64,000 nt of DNA from the NCBI GenBank assembly GCA_052115395.1, contig JBFRGO010000001.1; one strand, written 5' to 3'. Origin of the DNA: Noviluteimonas sp052115395 (GTDB taxonomy: Bacteria; Pseudomonadota; Gammaproteobacteria; Xanthomonadales; Xanthomonadaceae). The translations under genes were made by a program, and so were the position numbers. The notes below the pieces were generated by a model that searched no databases, was not told where the DNA came from, and saw nothing but the letters and a program-made list of their open reading frames with translations. The stretch's first letter is position 1. Each line of letters starts with the position of its first letter. Below are positions 8,071 through 17,180 of this stretch, in pieces.

Positions 8071-9633
8071 ATGTCCGCAACGACCGCAAACGCGGCGCCG
8101 ATGCCGCAGGCCGGCTTCCGCCCGCCGAACATGGCGCTCACCACGATCGGCCTGGCGCTCGCATCGTTCATGCAGGTGCTGGACCTGACGATCGCGAACG
8201 TCTCGTTGCCGACGATCTCCGGCAACCTCGGCGGCAGCGCGAACCAGGCGACGTGGGTGATCACCTCCTTCGCGGTGAGCAACGCGATCGCCCTGCCGCT
8301 CACCGGCTGGCTGACGCGGCATTTCGGCGAGCGCAAGTTGTTCGTCTGGGCCACCGCGCTGTTCGTCGTGGCCTCCTTCCTGTGCGGCCTGGCCAACAGC
8401 ATGGGCCTGCTGGTGGCCGCGCGCGCGCTGCAGGGCTTCGTCGCAGGCCCGATGTATCCGATCACGCAGGCCTTGTTGATTTCGATCTATCCCGCGCACA
8501 AACGGGGACAGGCGATCGCCTTGCTGGCGATGGTCACGGTCGTCGCGCCCATCGCGGGGCCGATCCTCGGCGGCTGGATCACCGACAACTATTCGTGGGA
8601 ATGGATCTTCTTCATCAACGTGCCGATCGGGCTGTTCTGCTCGTTCGTGGTTGGCCGGCAGTTGAAGGGGCGGCCGGAAAAGCTCGAAAGCCCGAAGATG
8701 GATTACGTCGGCCTGATCACGCTGGTGCTGGGCGTGGGCGCGCTGCAGATCCTGCTCGACCTGGGCAACGACGAAGACTGGTTCCGCTCCAACCTGATCG
8801 TCGGCCTGGCGATCCTTTCGGCGATCTCGCTCGCGGTGTTCGTCATCTGGGAGATGACGGACAAGGACCCGATCGTGAACCTGCGCCTGTTCCGCCACCG
8901 CAATTTCAGCGCGGGCACCGCGGCGCTGGTGCTGGCCTACGCCTCGTTCTTCAGCGCCAGCATCCTGGTGCCGCTGTGGTTGCAGCGCAACCTCGGCTAC
9001 ACGGCGATCTGGGCGGGCTTCGCCACGGCGCCGATCGGCATCCTGCCGGTGATCCTGACACCCTTCGTGGGCAAGTACGCGCACAAGTTCGACCTGCGCG
9101 CGCTGGCGACCACGGCGTTCATCGCGCTGTCGCTGACAAGTTTCGCGCGCGCAGGCTTCAACCTCGACGTCGACTTCAACCACATCGCGATGATCCAGCT
9201 GCTGCAGGGCTTCGGCGTGGCGCTGTTCTTCATGCCGGTGTTGCAGATCCTGCTGTCGGACCTGCAGCCGCACGAGATCGCGGCGGGCTCGGGCCTGGCG
9301 ACGTTCATGCGAACGCTGGGCGGTTCATTCGCCGCTTCGCTCACCACGTATGCGTGGAGCGAGCGCGGCGCGGTGCACCACGCGCACCTGACCGAGAAGT
9401 TGTCGGCTTACGACCCGGCGACGATCGAAGCGACCACGCGCCTGGGCAACGGCGACCTGCAACGCGGCGCGGCGGTATTGGAACGGCTGATCTCCAACCA
9501 GGCCGCGCAGATCGGCTTCAACGAGATCTTCCACCTGCTCGGGATCGTGTTCCTGATCGTGATCGCGTTCGTGTGGATCGCCAAGCCGCCGTTCCAGGCG
9601 AAGGCCGGGCCGGAGGCTGCGGCCGGGCATTAG
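8071..9633 (+). CDS. emrB: EmrB-type DHA2 (14-TM) drug/H+ antiporter
   Basis: This 520-residue major-facilitator protein has 14 predicted membrane segments. Motifs typical of the DHA2 family are LDLTIANVSLPTISGNLGG in TM1, GWLTRHFGERKLF (motif A), the motif C-like AGPILGGWITDNYSWEWIF, then FINVPIGL. It uses the proton gradient to export lipophilic drugs, with EmrA and the NodT protein completing the tripartite pump. It starts 9 bases after emrA and closes the operon. The substrate cannot be read from the sequence. Confidence 0.93.
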   Translation: MSATTANAAPMPQAGFRPPNMALTTIGLALASFMQVLDLTIANVSLPTISGNLGGSANQATWVITSFAVSNAIALPLTGWLTRHFGERKLFVWATALFVVASFLCGLANSMGLLVAARALQGFVAGPMYPITQALLISIYPAHKRGQAIALLAMVTVVAPIAGPILGGWITDNYSWEWIFFINVPIGLFCSFVVGRQLKGRPEKLESPKMDYVGLITLVLGVGALQILLDLGNDEDWFRSNLIVGLAILSAISLAVFVIWEMTDKDPIVNLRLFRHRNFSAGTAALVLAYASFFSASILVPLWLQRNLGYTAIWAGFATAPIGILPVILTPFVGKYAHKFDLRALATTAFIALSLTSFARAGFNLDVDFNHIAMIQLLQGFGVALFFMPVLQILLSDLQPHEIAAGSGLATFMRTLGGSFAASLTTYAWSERGAVHHAHLTEKLSAYDPATIEATTRLGNGDLQRGAAVLERLISNQAAQIGFNEIFHLLGIVFLIVIAFVWIAKPPFQAKAGPEAAAGH

Positions 9634-9651
9634 GGCTTTGCGCGGCGGCGA

Positions 9652-11049
9652 TCAACTCGCCGCCGACAACGCATCCGACAAGCGCTCCACCGCGATCACT
9701 TCCAGGCCCTTGTAGGCGCCGGCCTTCGGCGCATTCGCCTTCGGCACGATGGCGCGCTTGAAGCCGTGCGTCGCCGCTTCGCGCAAACGTTCTTCGCCGT
9801 TGGGCACCGGGCGGATTTCGCCGGAGAGGCCGATTTCGCCGAAGGCGACGGTCTTCTCGGCAAGCGGGCGGTCGCGCAGGGACGACAACACCGCGAGCAG
9901 CACCGGCAGGTCCGCGGCGGTTTCCTGCAAGCGGATGCCGCCGACGACGTTGACGAACACGTCCTGGTCGCCGACGCCCACGCCGCCGTGGCGATGCAGC
10001 ACGGCAAGCAACATCGCGAGGCGATTCTGTTCGAGGCCGACGGCGACGCGGCGGGGATTGGAAAGCGGCGAGGAATCCACCAGCGCCTGCACTTCGACCA
10101 ACAACGGCCGCGTGCCTTCGCGCGTGACCATCACCGCGCTGCCCGGCTGCGGCGTGCTGCCGCCGGAGAGGAAGATCGCCGAAGGATTGGGCACTTCGCG
10201 CAGGCCCTTCTCGCCCATCGCGAATACGCCCAGTTCGTTGACGGCGCCGAAGCGATTCTTGAACGCGCGCAGCACGCGGAAGCGACTGCCGCTTTCGCCT
10301 TCGAAGTACAGCACCGCGTCGACCATGTGTTCGAGCACGCGCGGGCCGGCGATGCCGCCTTCCTTGGTGACGTGGCCGACGAGGAAGACCGTCGTTCCTG
10401 TTTCCTTCGCGTAGCGCACCAGGCGCGCTGCACTCTCGCGCACCTGGCTGACCGAACCGGGCGCCGCGCCCAGGGATTCGGTCCACAGCGTCTGCACCGA
10501 GTCGGCGACGATCACCTTCGGGCGCATCGCGACGGCTTGTTCGAGGATGCGCTCCACGCCGGTTTCGGCGAGCGCGTGCAGGTGATCGATCGGCAGTCCG
10601 AGGCGCACCGCGCGCCCGGCCACCTGCGCAAGGGATTCCTCGCCGGTGACATACAGGCCCGGCAGCGTCGCGCCCATTTGCGCGAGCGCCTGCAACAACA
10701 GGGTGGATTTGCCGATGCCCGGATCGCCGCCGACCAACACCACCGCCCCTTCGACCAAGCCGCCGCCGAGCACGCGATCGAACTCGCCGATGCCGGTGGA
10801 CACGCGCGCTTCTTCGCTGTGGCGCACTTCGCGCAGGGCGGTGACCTGCGGGGCGTCGACCTTGCCCGCCCAACCGCCACGCCGCGCGGCCGGCGCTGCC
10901 GCCGATGCCGATTCCAACACGACTTCGCCCAACGAATTCCACGCACCGCAGGCGTCGCACTGCCCTTGCCACTTGGCGTGGTCGGCGCCGCATTCGTTGC
11001 AGACGTAGGCGGAATTCCTGAGTTTCTTGCCGGCGGCGAGCTTGGACAT
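9652..11049 (-). CDS. radA: DNA repair protein RadA
   Basis: RadA is a RecA-like hexameric helicase that extends D-loops by branch migration in recombination. The N-terminal zinc finger is C-x2-C-x11-C-x2-C around CNECG and CDACGAW. The Walker A is GGDPGIGKSTLLLQ, the RadA-specific KNRFG motif is in AFKNRFGAVNELG, and a Lon-protease-like C-terminal domain includes FGEIGLSGEIRPV. The start MSKLAAGKKLRNS at 11049 is chosen; the frame remains open upstream without similarity. The length is 465 residues. Confidence 0.96.
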   Translation of the reverse strand: MSKLAAGKKLRNSAYVCNECGADHAKWQGQCDACGAWNSLGEVVLESASAAAPAARRGGWAGKVDAPQVTALREVRHSEEARVSTGIGEFDRVLGGGLVEGAVVLVGGDPGIGKSTLLLQALAQMGATLPGLYVTGEESLAQVAGRAVRLGLPIDHLHALAETGVERILEQAVAMRPKVIVADSVQTLWTESLGAAPGSVSQVRESAARLVRYAKETGTTVFLVGHVTKEGGIAGPRVLEHMVDAVLYFEGESGSRFRVLRAFKNRFGAVNELGVFAMGEKGLREVPNPSAIFLSGGSTPQPGSAVMVTREGTRPLLVEVQALVDSSPLSNPRRVAVGLEQNRLAMLLAVLHRHGGVGVGDQDVFVNVVGGIRLQETAADLPVLLAVLSSLRDRPLAEKTVAFGEIGLSGEIRPVPNGEERLREAATHGFKRAIVPKANAPKAGAYKGLEVIAVERLSDALSAAS

Positions 11050-11140
11050 GGGCAACGCACGTGCTTGGACGATGCAGCACTGTAGCCGCTGCAATCCCAC
11101 GACGTGCGACACCGCGTCGGCAAACGCATGGATCGCGCAG

Positions 11141-11168
11141 AAAAAAAGGCCGGGGCGGTCCCCGGCCT
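11141..11168 (-). terminator. Rho-independent terminator at the end of the polysaccharide locus
   Basis: A 9-bp stem, AGGCCGGGG/CCCCGGCCT, is read on the minus strand and followed by seven U. It lies 125 bases beyond the wza-like stop. The stretch 11169-11292 between them holds no gene that can be supported. Confidence 0.85.
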
Positions 11169-11292
11169 GCGACGCCATCCCTGGCGTGCGTCCCTGTCTG
11201 AATCCGTCCGGGCTTCCCTGCCCGGAGGCTCGCGAGCGCCGTCCCTTACGCCGCGCGAGCGTTGGTCGAACTGTTTTTCCCCACGTTGTTCC

Positions 11293-12366
11293 TTACAAGT
11301 CGCTCCCGGCCGCGGCCGCGTTGCGGATCAAGCCCGAGAACGGCAGCAACTGCGTGATGTAACGGTTCCAGCGGGTGATACCGGCCGGGCCGATCCACAC
11401 CACGTCGCCCGCCTTGAGCGTGAAGCGCGAGGCGACGGCGAAGGCCGCCGGCGAGGTCGCATCGAGATTGAAGACCGCCGCCGGATTGCCCTTGTCGTCC
11501 ATGCCGCGCACCACGTAGACCGCGCTGCCCTTCGAGGTTTCCGGGTTCAGGCCGCCGGCACGCCCGAGGGCCTGCGCCAGCGTCATGTCGCTGGTCTTGA
11601 ACGGAATCGCCTTCGGGTCGCGCGCTTCGCCCACCACGTAGACCTCGTTGCGATCGTTGTACGGCAGGTACACACGGTCGCCGGGCTTGAGGTAGATGTC
11701 CTGCGCGACGCCATCGCGATTGATCGCGTCGAAGTCGATCGGGTAGTTGCGGCCATCGCGCGTGAGCACCAGGCCGGAGAGATTGGCGTTGGCGACGTCG
11801 ACACCCGCGCGACCGATCACCTGCGCCAGCGTCTGCGGCACGGTCGTCGTGTCCTGCGGCGCGGTGTTGGTGAAGGCGCCCTGCAGCGACACGCGGCCAC
11901 CGAAGCCGACGACGTTGACGTCGACCTGCGGGTCCTTGAGGTAACGCGCCAGGCGCTTCTCGAGCGTGTTGCGCACCTGCTCGACCGTCAGCCCGCCGAC
12001 CTTGAACTTGCCGGCGTAGGGATAGAACAACGTACCGTCGGACTGCACCTGGCGGCCGTTGGTGATCGCCTGCTGCTGCGAACCGGCCGGCGTGGTCAGT
12101 TCCGGGTGGTCCCACACGGTGATGATCAGCGTGTCGCCCGGGGCGACTTCATAGGAGGTCGGCTGGAACGCCGTGAGCTCGGCCGGCAACACGACGGGCT
12201 GCCGCTTGGCGGCCACCAGGTCGGCCGTGATCGGGGTCACCGCGAGTTCCTGGCCGTTGTCGACGATGGTCGACGGGCCCCGCGCCGACATCTTCTGGCC
12301 CGGGATGCAGCCGGTCAGTGCCAGTGCGATCGCGAGTGTGGCGACGCGCGTCAGTTGGGTGTTCAA
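11293..12366 (-). CDS. Wza/GumB-type polysaccharide export outer-membrane lipoprotein
   Basis: This is a 357-residue lipoprotein with lipobox LTGC (Cys at about residue 20), a Poly_export domain (SYEVAPGDTLIITVWDHPEL), then two SLBB-type beta-grasp domains (around GAFTNTAPQDTTT and YVVGEARDPKAIPF), ending in a helix likely to form the outer-membrane pore. Translation appears to begin at TTG 12366, with a strong AGGAGG eight bases upstream. It is the outer-membrane exit for the polymer and works with the Wzc-like kinase at 22415. It is the last gene of the locus. Confidence 0.92.
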   Translation of the reverse strand: MNTQLTRVATLAIALALTGCIPGQKMSARGPSTIVDNGQELAVTPITADLVAAKRQPVVLPAELTAFQPTSYEVAPGDTLIITVWDHPELTTPAGSQQQAITNGRQVQSDGTLFYPYAGKFKVGGLTVEQVRNTLEKRLARYLKDPQVDVNVVGFGGRVSLQGAFTNTAPQDTTTVPQTLAQVIGRAGVDVANANLSGLVLTRDGRNYPIDFDAINRDGVAQDIYLKPGDRVYLPYNDRNEVYVVGEARDPKAIPFKTSDMTLAQALGRAGGLNPETSKGSAVYVVRGMDDKGNPAAVFNLDATSPAAFAVASRFTLKAGDVVWIGPAGITRWNRYITQLLPFSGLIRNAAAAGSDL

Positions 12367-12534
12367 GGTGGAGCCCTCCTAGCTGGGAAGCGCGCACCTG
12401 CGCGCCGATGTTTTGGATACCGCGATCCGGCCCCGCGGACGTCCGGCGAGCCGAATTCAGGTTGTCGGCGGCAGCCTACGGACAGGGTTATCGGCGTCGC
12501 GTGAAATTGCCGGGCTACACCGGCCCTGCCGGGT

Positions 12535-13302
12535 TCACGCCGTTTTTCTCTCGAAACAAGCGGCCATCAGGCCTGCGTACTCTTTCAACGCACGGCCGCT
12601 GCGCCACAGGGCACGGCCGCTCGGCAGCCACCGGTCGACCCAGCGGTCGCCGCGGACGGACGGCGGCTCGGCCACGGGCACTTCGATGACCTGCAGCCCC
12701 GCGCCGCGGAAGAGCACGCTCGCGCGCGGCATGTGGATCGCCGAGGTGACCAGCAGGACCGAACGCACGCCGTTGGCGCGAGCGATCTGCGCGGAGTAAC
12801 GCGCGTTGGTGGTGGTGTCGGTGCTGCGTTCTTCCAGCAGCAAGGCATCGCCGGGCACGCCGAACTTGCGCATGCCGCGCGCCATGTTGCGCGCTTCGGT
12901 ATGCCCGCCTTCGCCGCCGCCGGAGAGGATGATGCGCGGCGCGCGGCCGGCGATGTACAGGCGCGCGCCCTGTGCGAGCCGGCTGTATTTCAGATCCTCG
13001 AGCGTCACGCCCGGCCGGTTGATCCAGGTGTAACCGCCACCTCCGAGCACGACAATGGCATCGGCGTTGGGCAGGACATTCGGCGATTCGACGGCGTACC
13101 GGTCCTCCAGCGACAGACGCAACCATTCGGCGTTGCCCGGCAAGGACCAGAACGCCGACCAGCCGATCGCCAAGACCGCCAAGGCGATCGCCACGCGCTT
13201 GAACTTCAGCAGCGCGTACATCGCGCCGGCCAGCGCGAGCAGCACCAGCGTCAACGCGAGCGGAAACGTCAGTCCGACGACGATGTCGCGCAGGAACTGC
13301 AA
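12535..13302 (-). CDS. YdcF/SanA-like DUF218 membrane protein
   Basis: A 255-residue protein with two or three N-terminal membrane segments (residues about 5-50), then a DUF218 domain: DAIVVLGGGGYTWI, RIILSGGGEGGHTEARNMA, LLLEERSTDTTTNARYSA and VLLVTSAIHMPRASVLFR. DUF218 proteins (YdcF, SanA, ElyC) are linked to envelope polysaccharide and vancomycin resistance, but the reaction is not established. The start is a TTG one base after the stop of the glycosyltransferase gene, so translation is probably coupled. The role in this locus is inferred from position. Confidence 0.85.
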   Translation of the reverse strand: MQFLRDIVVGLTFPLALTLVLLALAGAMYALLKFKRVAIALAVLAIGWSAFWSLPGNAEWLRLSLEDRYAVESPNVLPNADAIVVLGGGGYTWINRPGVTLEDLKYSRLAQGARLYIAGRAPRIILSGGGEGGHTEARNMARGMRKFGVPGDALLLEERSTDTTTNARYSAQIARANGVRSVLLVTSAIHMPRASVLFRGAGLQVIEVPVAEPPSVRGDRWVDRWLPSGRALWRSGRALKEYAGLMAACFERKTA

Positions 13303-13303
13303 A

Positions 13304-14464
13304 TCAGGCCGCCGCCCGCTTCGGCATGCGACGCGACGGCAGCAACTCGTCATACACCTCGATCGTGCGGCGGATGACCATCTGCTCGTCGAAGTGTTCC
13401 ATCGCCTTGCGGCGCGCTTCGTCGCCGAGGCGACGCACGAGCACGCGATCATCGTCGAGCATCGCCAGGCGCTCGGCGAGCGAGCGCGCGCAACGCGGTT
13501 CGACATGCAGTCCATCGACGCCGTCTTCGCTCACCACTTCGCGGCAGCCCGGCAGATTGGTCGTCACCACCGCGAGCCCGCAGGCGGCGGCTTCGATCAG
13601 GCTCTTGGGCACGCCTTCGCGGTAATAACTCGGCAAGGCGATGACGTCCATCGAACGCATCAGCGTCGGCATGTCGTCGACGTGGCCGCGCCAGTCCACG
13701 AGCCCTTCGGCGACCCAGGCTTGCGCCTGTTCGCGGCTGGCCGAACGCGGATTGCCCGGATCGGGCGAACCGGCGATCACGAACTCGATGTTGCGTCCCT
13801 GCGCATGCAACAGGCGCGCGGCTTCGATGAACTCGCCGATGCCCTTTTCCCACAACAGGCGCGCGGCCATCAGCACGCGCAGCGGGCGCGCTTCGCCGAT
13901 GGGGTCGACGGGCAGGAAGCGTTCGAGGTTGACGCCGGAACTGCGGATCACGCGGATGTGTTGCTGCGGCACCAGTCGCGCGCGCACGAAGGCATCGGCA
14001 TCGTCGGGGTTCTGCAGGATCAGGCGCGACTGCTTGCCGCCGAGCGTGCCGCGCATCAGCAGCTTCACCATCGGGCGCAGCGTGCGCGCGAGCACGGCAT
14101 CGCTGGCGAACACGTAGCCCATGCCGGCCACGGCATTGACCACCGCCGGCACGCGCGCCGCACGCGCGGCGATCGCACCGTAGATCGCGCACTTCACCGT
14201 GAAGTTGTGCAACAGGTCGGGACGCTCGGCGCGCAGGATGCGCGTGAGCGCACTGATGGTTTGCGCTTCGCGCCAGGGATTGAGGCTCGCGCGATCCATC
14301 GTCAACTGGATCCAGCGCAGCTCGTGCGCCTGGAACCGTTCGCCGAACTCGCCCGGTGGCGAGAGCATGACGACATCGTGGCCCTCGGCCTTCAATTTCA
14401 GGGCCGTGGACAGTCGGAAGTTGTAGAGATACCAATCCGTATTGGCATAGAAGACGAACTTCAT
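13304..14464 (-). CDS. GT4-family glycosyltransferase
   Basis: This 386-residue GT-B enzyme begins MKFVFYANTDWYLYNFRLS, as in PglA/WbnK-type transferases. It carries the GT4 features NPDDADAFVRARLV, VLMAARLLWEKGIGEFIEAA, SPDPGNP, and the nucleotide-sugar binding ALPSYYREGVPKSLIEAAA, where E is the acid of the EX7E-like motif. It should add a sugar to the lipid-linked repeat unit on the cytoplasmic side. Its ATG overlaps the upstream polymerase stop by ATGA. It is the only clear glycosyltransferase in the locus. Donor and acceptor are unknown. Confidence 0.9.
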   Translation of the reverse strand: MKFVFYANTDWYLYNFRLSTALKLKAEGHDVVMLSPPGEFGERFQAHELRWIQLTMDRASLNPWREAQTISALTRILRAERPDLLHNFTVKCAIYGAIAARAARVPAVVNAVAGMGYVFASDAVLARTLRPMVKLLMRGTLGGKQSRLILQNPDDADAFVRARLVPQQHIRVIRSSGVNLERFLPVDPIGEARPLRVLMAARLLWEKGIGEFIEAARLLHAQGRNIEFVIAGSPDPGNPRSASREQAQAWVAEGLVDWRGHVDDMPTLMRSMDVIALPSYYREGVPKSLIEAAACGLAVVTTNLPGCREVVSEDGVDGLHVEPRCARSLAERLAMLDDDRVLVRRLGDEARRKAMEHFDEQMVIRRTIEVYDELLPSRRMPKRAAA

Positions 14465-15678
14465 CGGGTGGACTCCGCCAGACGATGGTGGTGCAGGTAC
14501 GGCACGTAGGGCTTTGCCGTGGCGATCTCGGTTGCACGCGACGCCACGACCGAACGCAGCATCCACGGGAAGACGAGGAACAACAGGAAACAGGACGCGT
14601 AACGAATGCCCGACCCGGGGTTGTACATGCCGAAGGGGACGTAGGCGACGAGGGTGACCAGCACCGCCGGCAGCCACGCGAGCACGAGGATCTTTCGACC
14701 GGTGGTGTCGGGAATGCGGAACGCCTGCTGGATGGCATAGAGCAGCAGGAAGAACACTGTAAGTCCCGACACCATGAACGGCAGCATCACCGGCCGTGCG
14801 AACACTTCGGCCGGCGTCGGCCCGACGATCGCAAGCGGCAAGGTCCACCACAGGCTCGTCAGGTAGGCCTGCGTGGTTTCGATGTTGATCCACAGGCGCG
14901 TGGTGCCCGAGTCGATCGTGAAATACAGTCGCGCCTTGGGCAGCACTTCGTTGGCGATGTAATCGTCGATTTGCGGCCACAACACGATGCACGCCACGCC
15001 GGCGATCAACACCATCAGGAAGGCCTGCACGCCCAGGCTCAAACCGACGCGCGGCCCGCGTTGCAACATCCAGGCCATCAGGAAGAACAGGCCCATGGCG
15101 CCACCGAAGGGCGCGCGGATGAACACCATGCCGGCGATGCACAACACGGCGAACCACCATTTGCTCCACGACGGTTTTCGGAAATACCCCGCCATCGCGC
15201 CCATGAAGTAGCCCAGCAGGCCGATGTACAGGGACTCGCGCCCCACCACCGAGGCCCACACGCCGAAGCTGGGGATCAGCAGGATGGCGAGCAGCGGCCA
15301 GCGATACGGCCCGTGCACGCGCGCCTGCCCGACCAGGTAGGCCACGCCGCTGGCGGCGAACAGCGAGAACACCAAGTGCGCCAACACGTCGACCTTGAGC
15401 AGCCCGACCACCGTCGTGGCGAGTTGGGTGACGAAATACGTGCGCGCCGACGCTTCATCGTCGTAAGCGCCGGTCAGATACGAACGCGCATCGCCCAACT
15501 GGCTGAAACGGCTGTAGATGAACACGGCGAACAGCGTCCATCCCACGAAGATCGCGTACACGCTCGCCTTGCCGAGCCGGTTGCGGGCCGGCGGCGCCTG
15601 GTGTTCTGCCGCGAGGTCGGCATAGGGCACTTCGGTCATGACATTCTGATAACGATTGGGGCGTGAGAGGGAGGTCAT
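14461..15678 (-). CDS. Polytopic membrane protein, candidate Wzy/EpsG-like polymerase
   Basis: This is a 405-residue protein with about ten hydrophobic segments and a large periplasmic-type loop with RLYFTIDSGTTRLWINIETT. There is no sequence motif I can name with certainty. In a locus that has flippase, Wzc, Wza and a glycosyltransferase, the missing component is the polymerase, and this is the only suitable membrane protein, so the Wzy role is inferred. It overlaps the wzx-like stop (ATGA at 15678-15675) and the next gene likewise, so it is translated as part of a tight unit. A second possible start is ATG 15642. Confidence 0.65.
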   Translation of the reverse strand: MTSLSRPNRYQNVMTEVPYADLAAEHQAPPARNRLGKASVYAIFVGWTLFAVFIYSRFSQLGDARSYLTGAYDDEASARTYFVTQLATTVVGLLKVDVLAHLVFSLFAASGVAYLVGQARVHGPYRWPLLAILLIPSFGVWASVVGRESLYIGLLGYFMGAMAGYFRKPSWSKWWFAVLCIAGMVFIRAPFGGAMGLFFLMAWMLQRGPRVGLSLGVQAFLMVLIAGVACIVLWPQIDDYIANEVLPKARLYFTIDSGTTRLWINIETTQAYLTSLWWTLPLAIVGPTPAEVFARPVMLPFMVSGLTVFFLLLYAIQQAFRIPDTTGRKILVLAWLPAVLVTLVAYVPFGMYNPGSGIRYASCFLLFLVFPWMLRSVVASRATEIATAKPYVPYLHHHRLAESTR

Positions 15679-17027
15679 GAATGGACGCCCTTGGCCCGGC
15701 GCAACTGCCGCACGCCGTGCCAGGTGCCCGCCAGCAGGACCAGTTCCGCGGTGACAGTCGCCCACGCGGCGCCGACCACGCCGTACGCCGGGATCAAGGC
15801 GGCGTTCAGCAAAATCGCCACGCCGGTCGCCCAGGCCATCGCGTAGACGCGGTAACGCATGTGCTTGTCGGTGAGCAGCGCCGAGCCCATCGCCGTGGAG
15901 AGGAACCGGATCGGCGGGCACAGCGACAGGATCAGCAGGATGACCACGACACCGCGATAGGCCTGCCCGAACACGATCGGAATCACGAAGGGCGACACCA
16001 CGGCGAGCCCGATGCTCACCATCACGCCCATCGCGAACATGCCGATGTTGCCGCGCTTGTAGACCATCCAGAATTTCACCGGGTCGTGCGCGGCCCAGCG
16101 ATGCAACTTCGACAACAGGAATTTCTGGTAGATCGTCGCGGGGATCAGATAGATGGCGGTCATCACCGCAAGGCCGATCGCCCAGAAGCCCGCCTGTTTG
16201 TCGCCGCCCAGGTACTTGAGCAGGATCGTGCTGACCTGGAAGAACACCGGGTAGAGGATCGCGACCATGCCGAAGGGCCAGGCCTGCGACCACAGTTCGG
16301 CCACGCGCGGTTCCTGCACGGGCGCCTGCGCCACCGGCTCGGGGCCGTGGCCGCGCAGGTCGATCTCCCCGCGCATCACCGAGCGCAACAACGGCAACGC
16401 CCAGACGACCATCGCCAGCGAGATCACCGCGTAGCTGGTCGCGACGAAGCGGCCCGTGAGCTGCGGCACGAGCAACAACGCGAGCGCGACGAGCAAACGA
16501 CTCGCCGGGATCGCGAGCTGCCAACTGGCCATGCGCGCGTAGCGATCTTCCAGGCGGTACTTCGTGCTCAACATCTCGATGGTCAGGATGTGCAGCACGA
16601 TGGGAACGAGCACGAGCAAGTCGAAGCGCGTGTCCGCATCGGGCGCGACGAACAAGGCCCAGCACACGATGATCGCGATCGCCAGCCCGCAGGTGCCGAC
16701 GGTGAAGCGCAGGGAGGGGCCGATCCATCGCCGCGCCGCCCACCCTTCCACGCCGTACACGCGCAGGCGGAACTGCGCGAGGCCGAAGCCCGCGAGCGGC
16801 GCGATCATCGTGATGGTGGCCAGCGAGGAGGCGAACAGACCGTAGTCGTTCGGCCCGAGTTCGCGCGCGAGCAGCGTTTGCGTCAGGAACACGCACACCG
16901 CGCCGATCGCGGTCGCCGCGCCCAGCATCGAGATCGTCTTCAACGCCCGCTTCCAACCGGGCATGAGCCATTGCGCGACGCGCGACGGGCTTTCCATCGT
17001 GACGGCGCCTGCCTGTTCCGAATCCAT
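15675..17027 (-). CDS. Wzx-like polysaccharide flippase (MOP superfamily)
   Basis: A 450-residue protein with about 12-14 membrane segments, similar to oligosaccharide flippases/RfbX. The N-terminal LTQTLLARELGPNDYGLFASS and the central FQVSTILLKYLGGDKQAGFWAIG are typical of this group. It should move the undecaprenyl-linked repeat unit to the periplasm. It stands first in a unit of tightly coupled genes (wzx, polymerase, GT, DUF218). A terminator-like hairpin lies 66 bases before its start, so it may have its own promoter. Confidence 0.9.
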   Translation of the reverse strand: MDSEQAGAVTMESPSRVAQWLMPGWKRALKTISMLGAATAIGAVCVFLTQTLLARELGPNDYGLFASSLATITMIAPLAGFGLAQFRLRVYGVEGWAARRWIGPSLRFTVGTCGLAIAIIVCWALFVAPDADTRFDLLVLVPIVLHILTIEMLSTKYRLEDRYARMASWQLAIPASRLLVALALLLVPQLTGRFVATSYAVISLAMVVWALPLLRSVMRGEIDLRGHGPEPVAQAPVQEPRVAELWSQAWPFGMVAILYPVFFQVSTILLKYLGGDKQAGFWAIGLAVMTAIYLIPATIYQKFLLSKLHRWAAHDPVKFWMVYKRGNIGMFAMGVMVSIGLAVVSPFVIPIVFGQAYRGVVVILLILSLCPPIRFLSTAMGSALLTDKHMRYRVYAMAWATGVAILLNAALIPAYGVVGAAWATVTAELVLLAGTWHGVRQLRRAKGVHS

Positions 17028-17099
17028 GAGAACGCGATTGCCCCCTGCGAATTCGCGGGACCTTATCGCCAGAGACGTGAAGACCGGGTTGGACAGGGC

Positions 17100-17134
17100 A
17101 AAAAAAGGGGGAAGCGCCCCCCAGCGCTTCCCCC
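17100..17134 (-). terminator. Internal terminator within the polysaccharide locus
   Basis: An 11-bp stem, GGGGGAAGCGC/GCGCTTCCCCC, is read on the minus strand and followed by seven U, 46 bases after the stop of the beta-helix gene and upstream of the flippase gene. It would end or attenuate the upstream half of the locus. Confidence 0.85.
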
Positions 17135-17180
17135 CGCGGCGGGCCCGCGCGATGCGCGGAACCCTTCCGTCCCTTGAAAC

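Noticed and set aside
6412..9273. A 953-codon minus-strand open frame
   Set aside because: It covers the OMF, emrA and emrB genes in reverse and has no recognisable domain.
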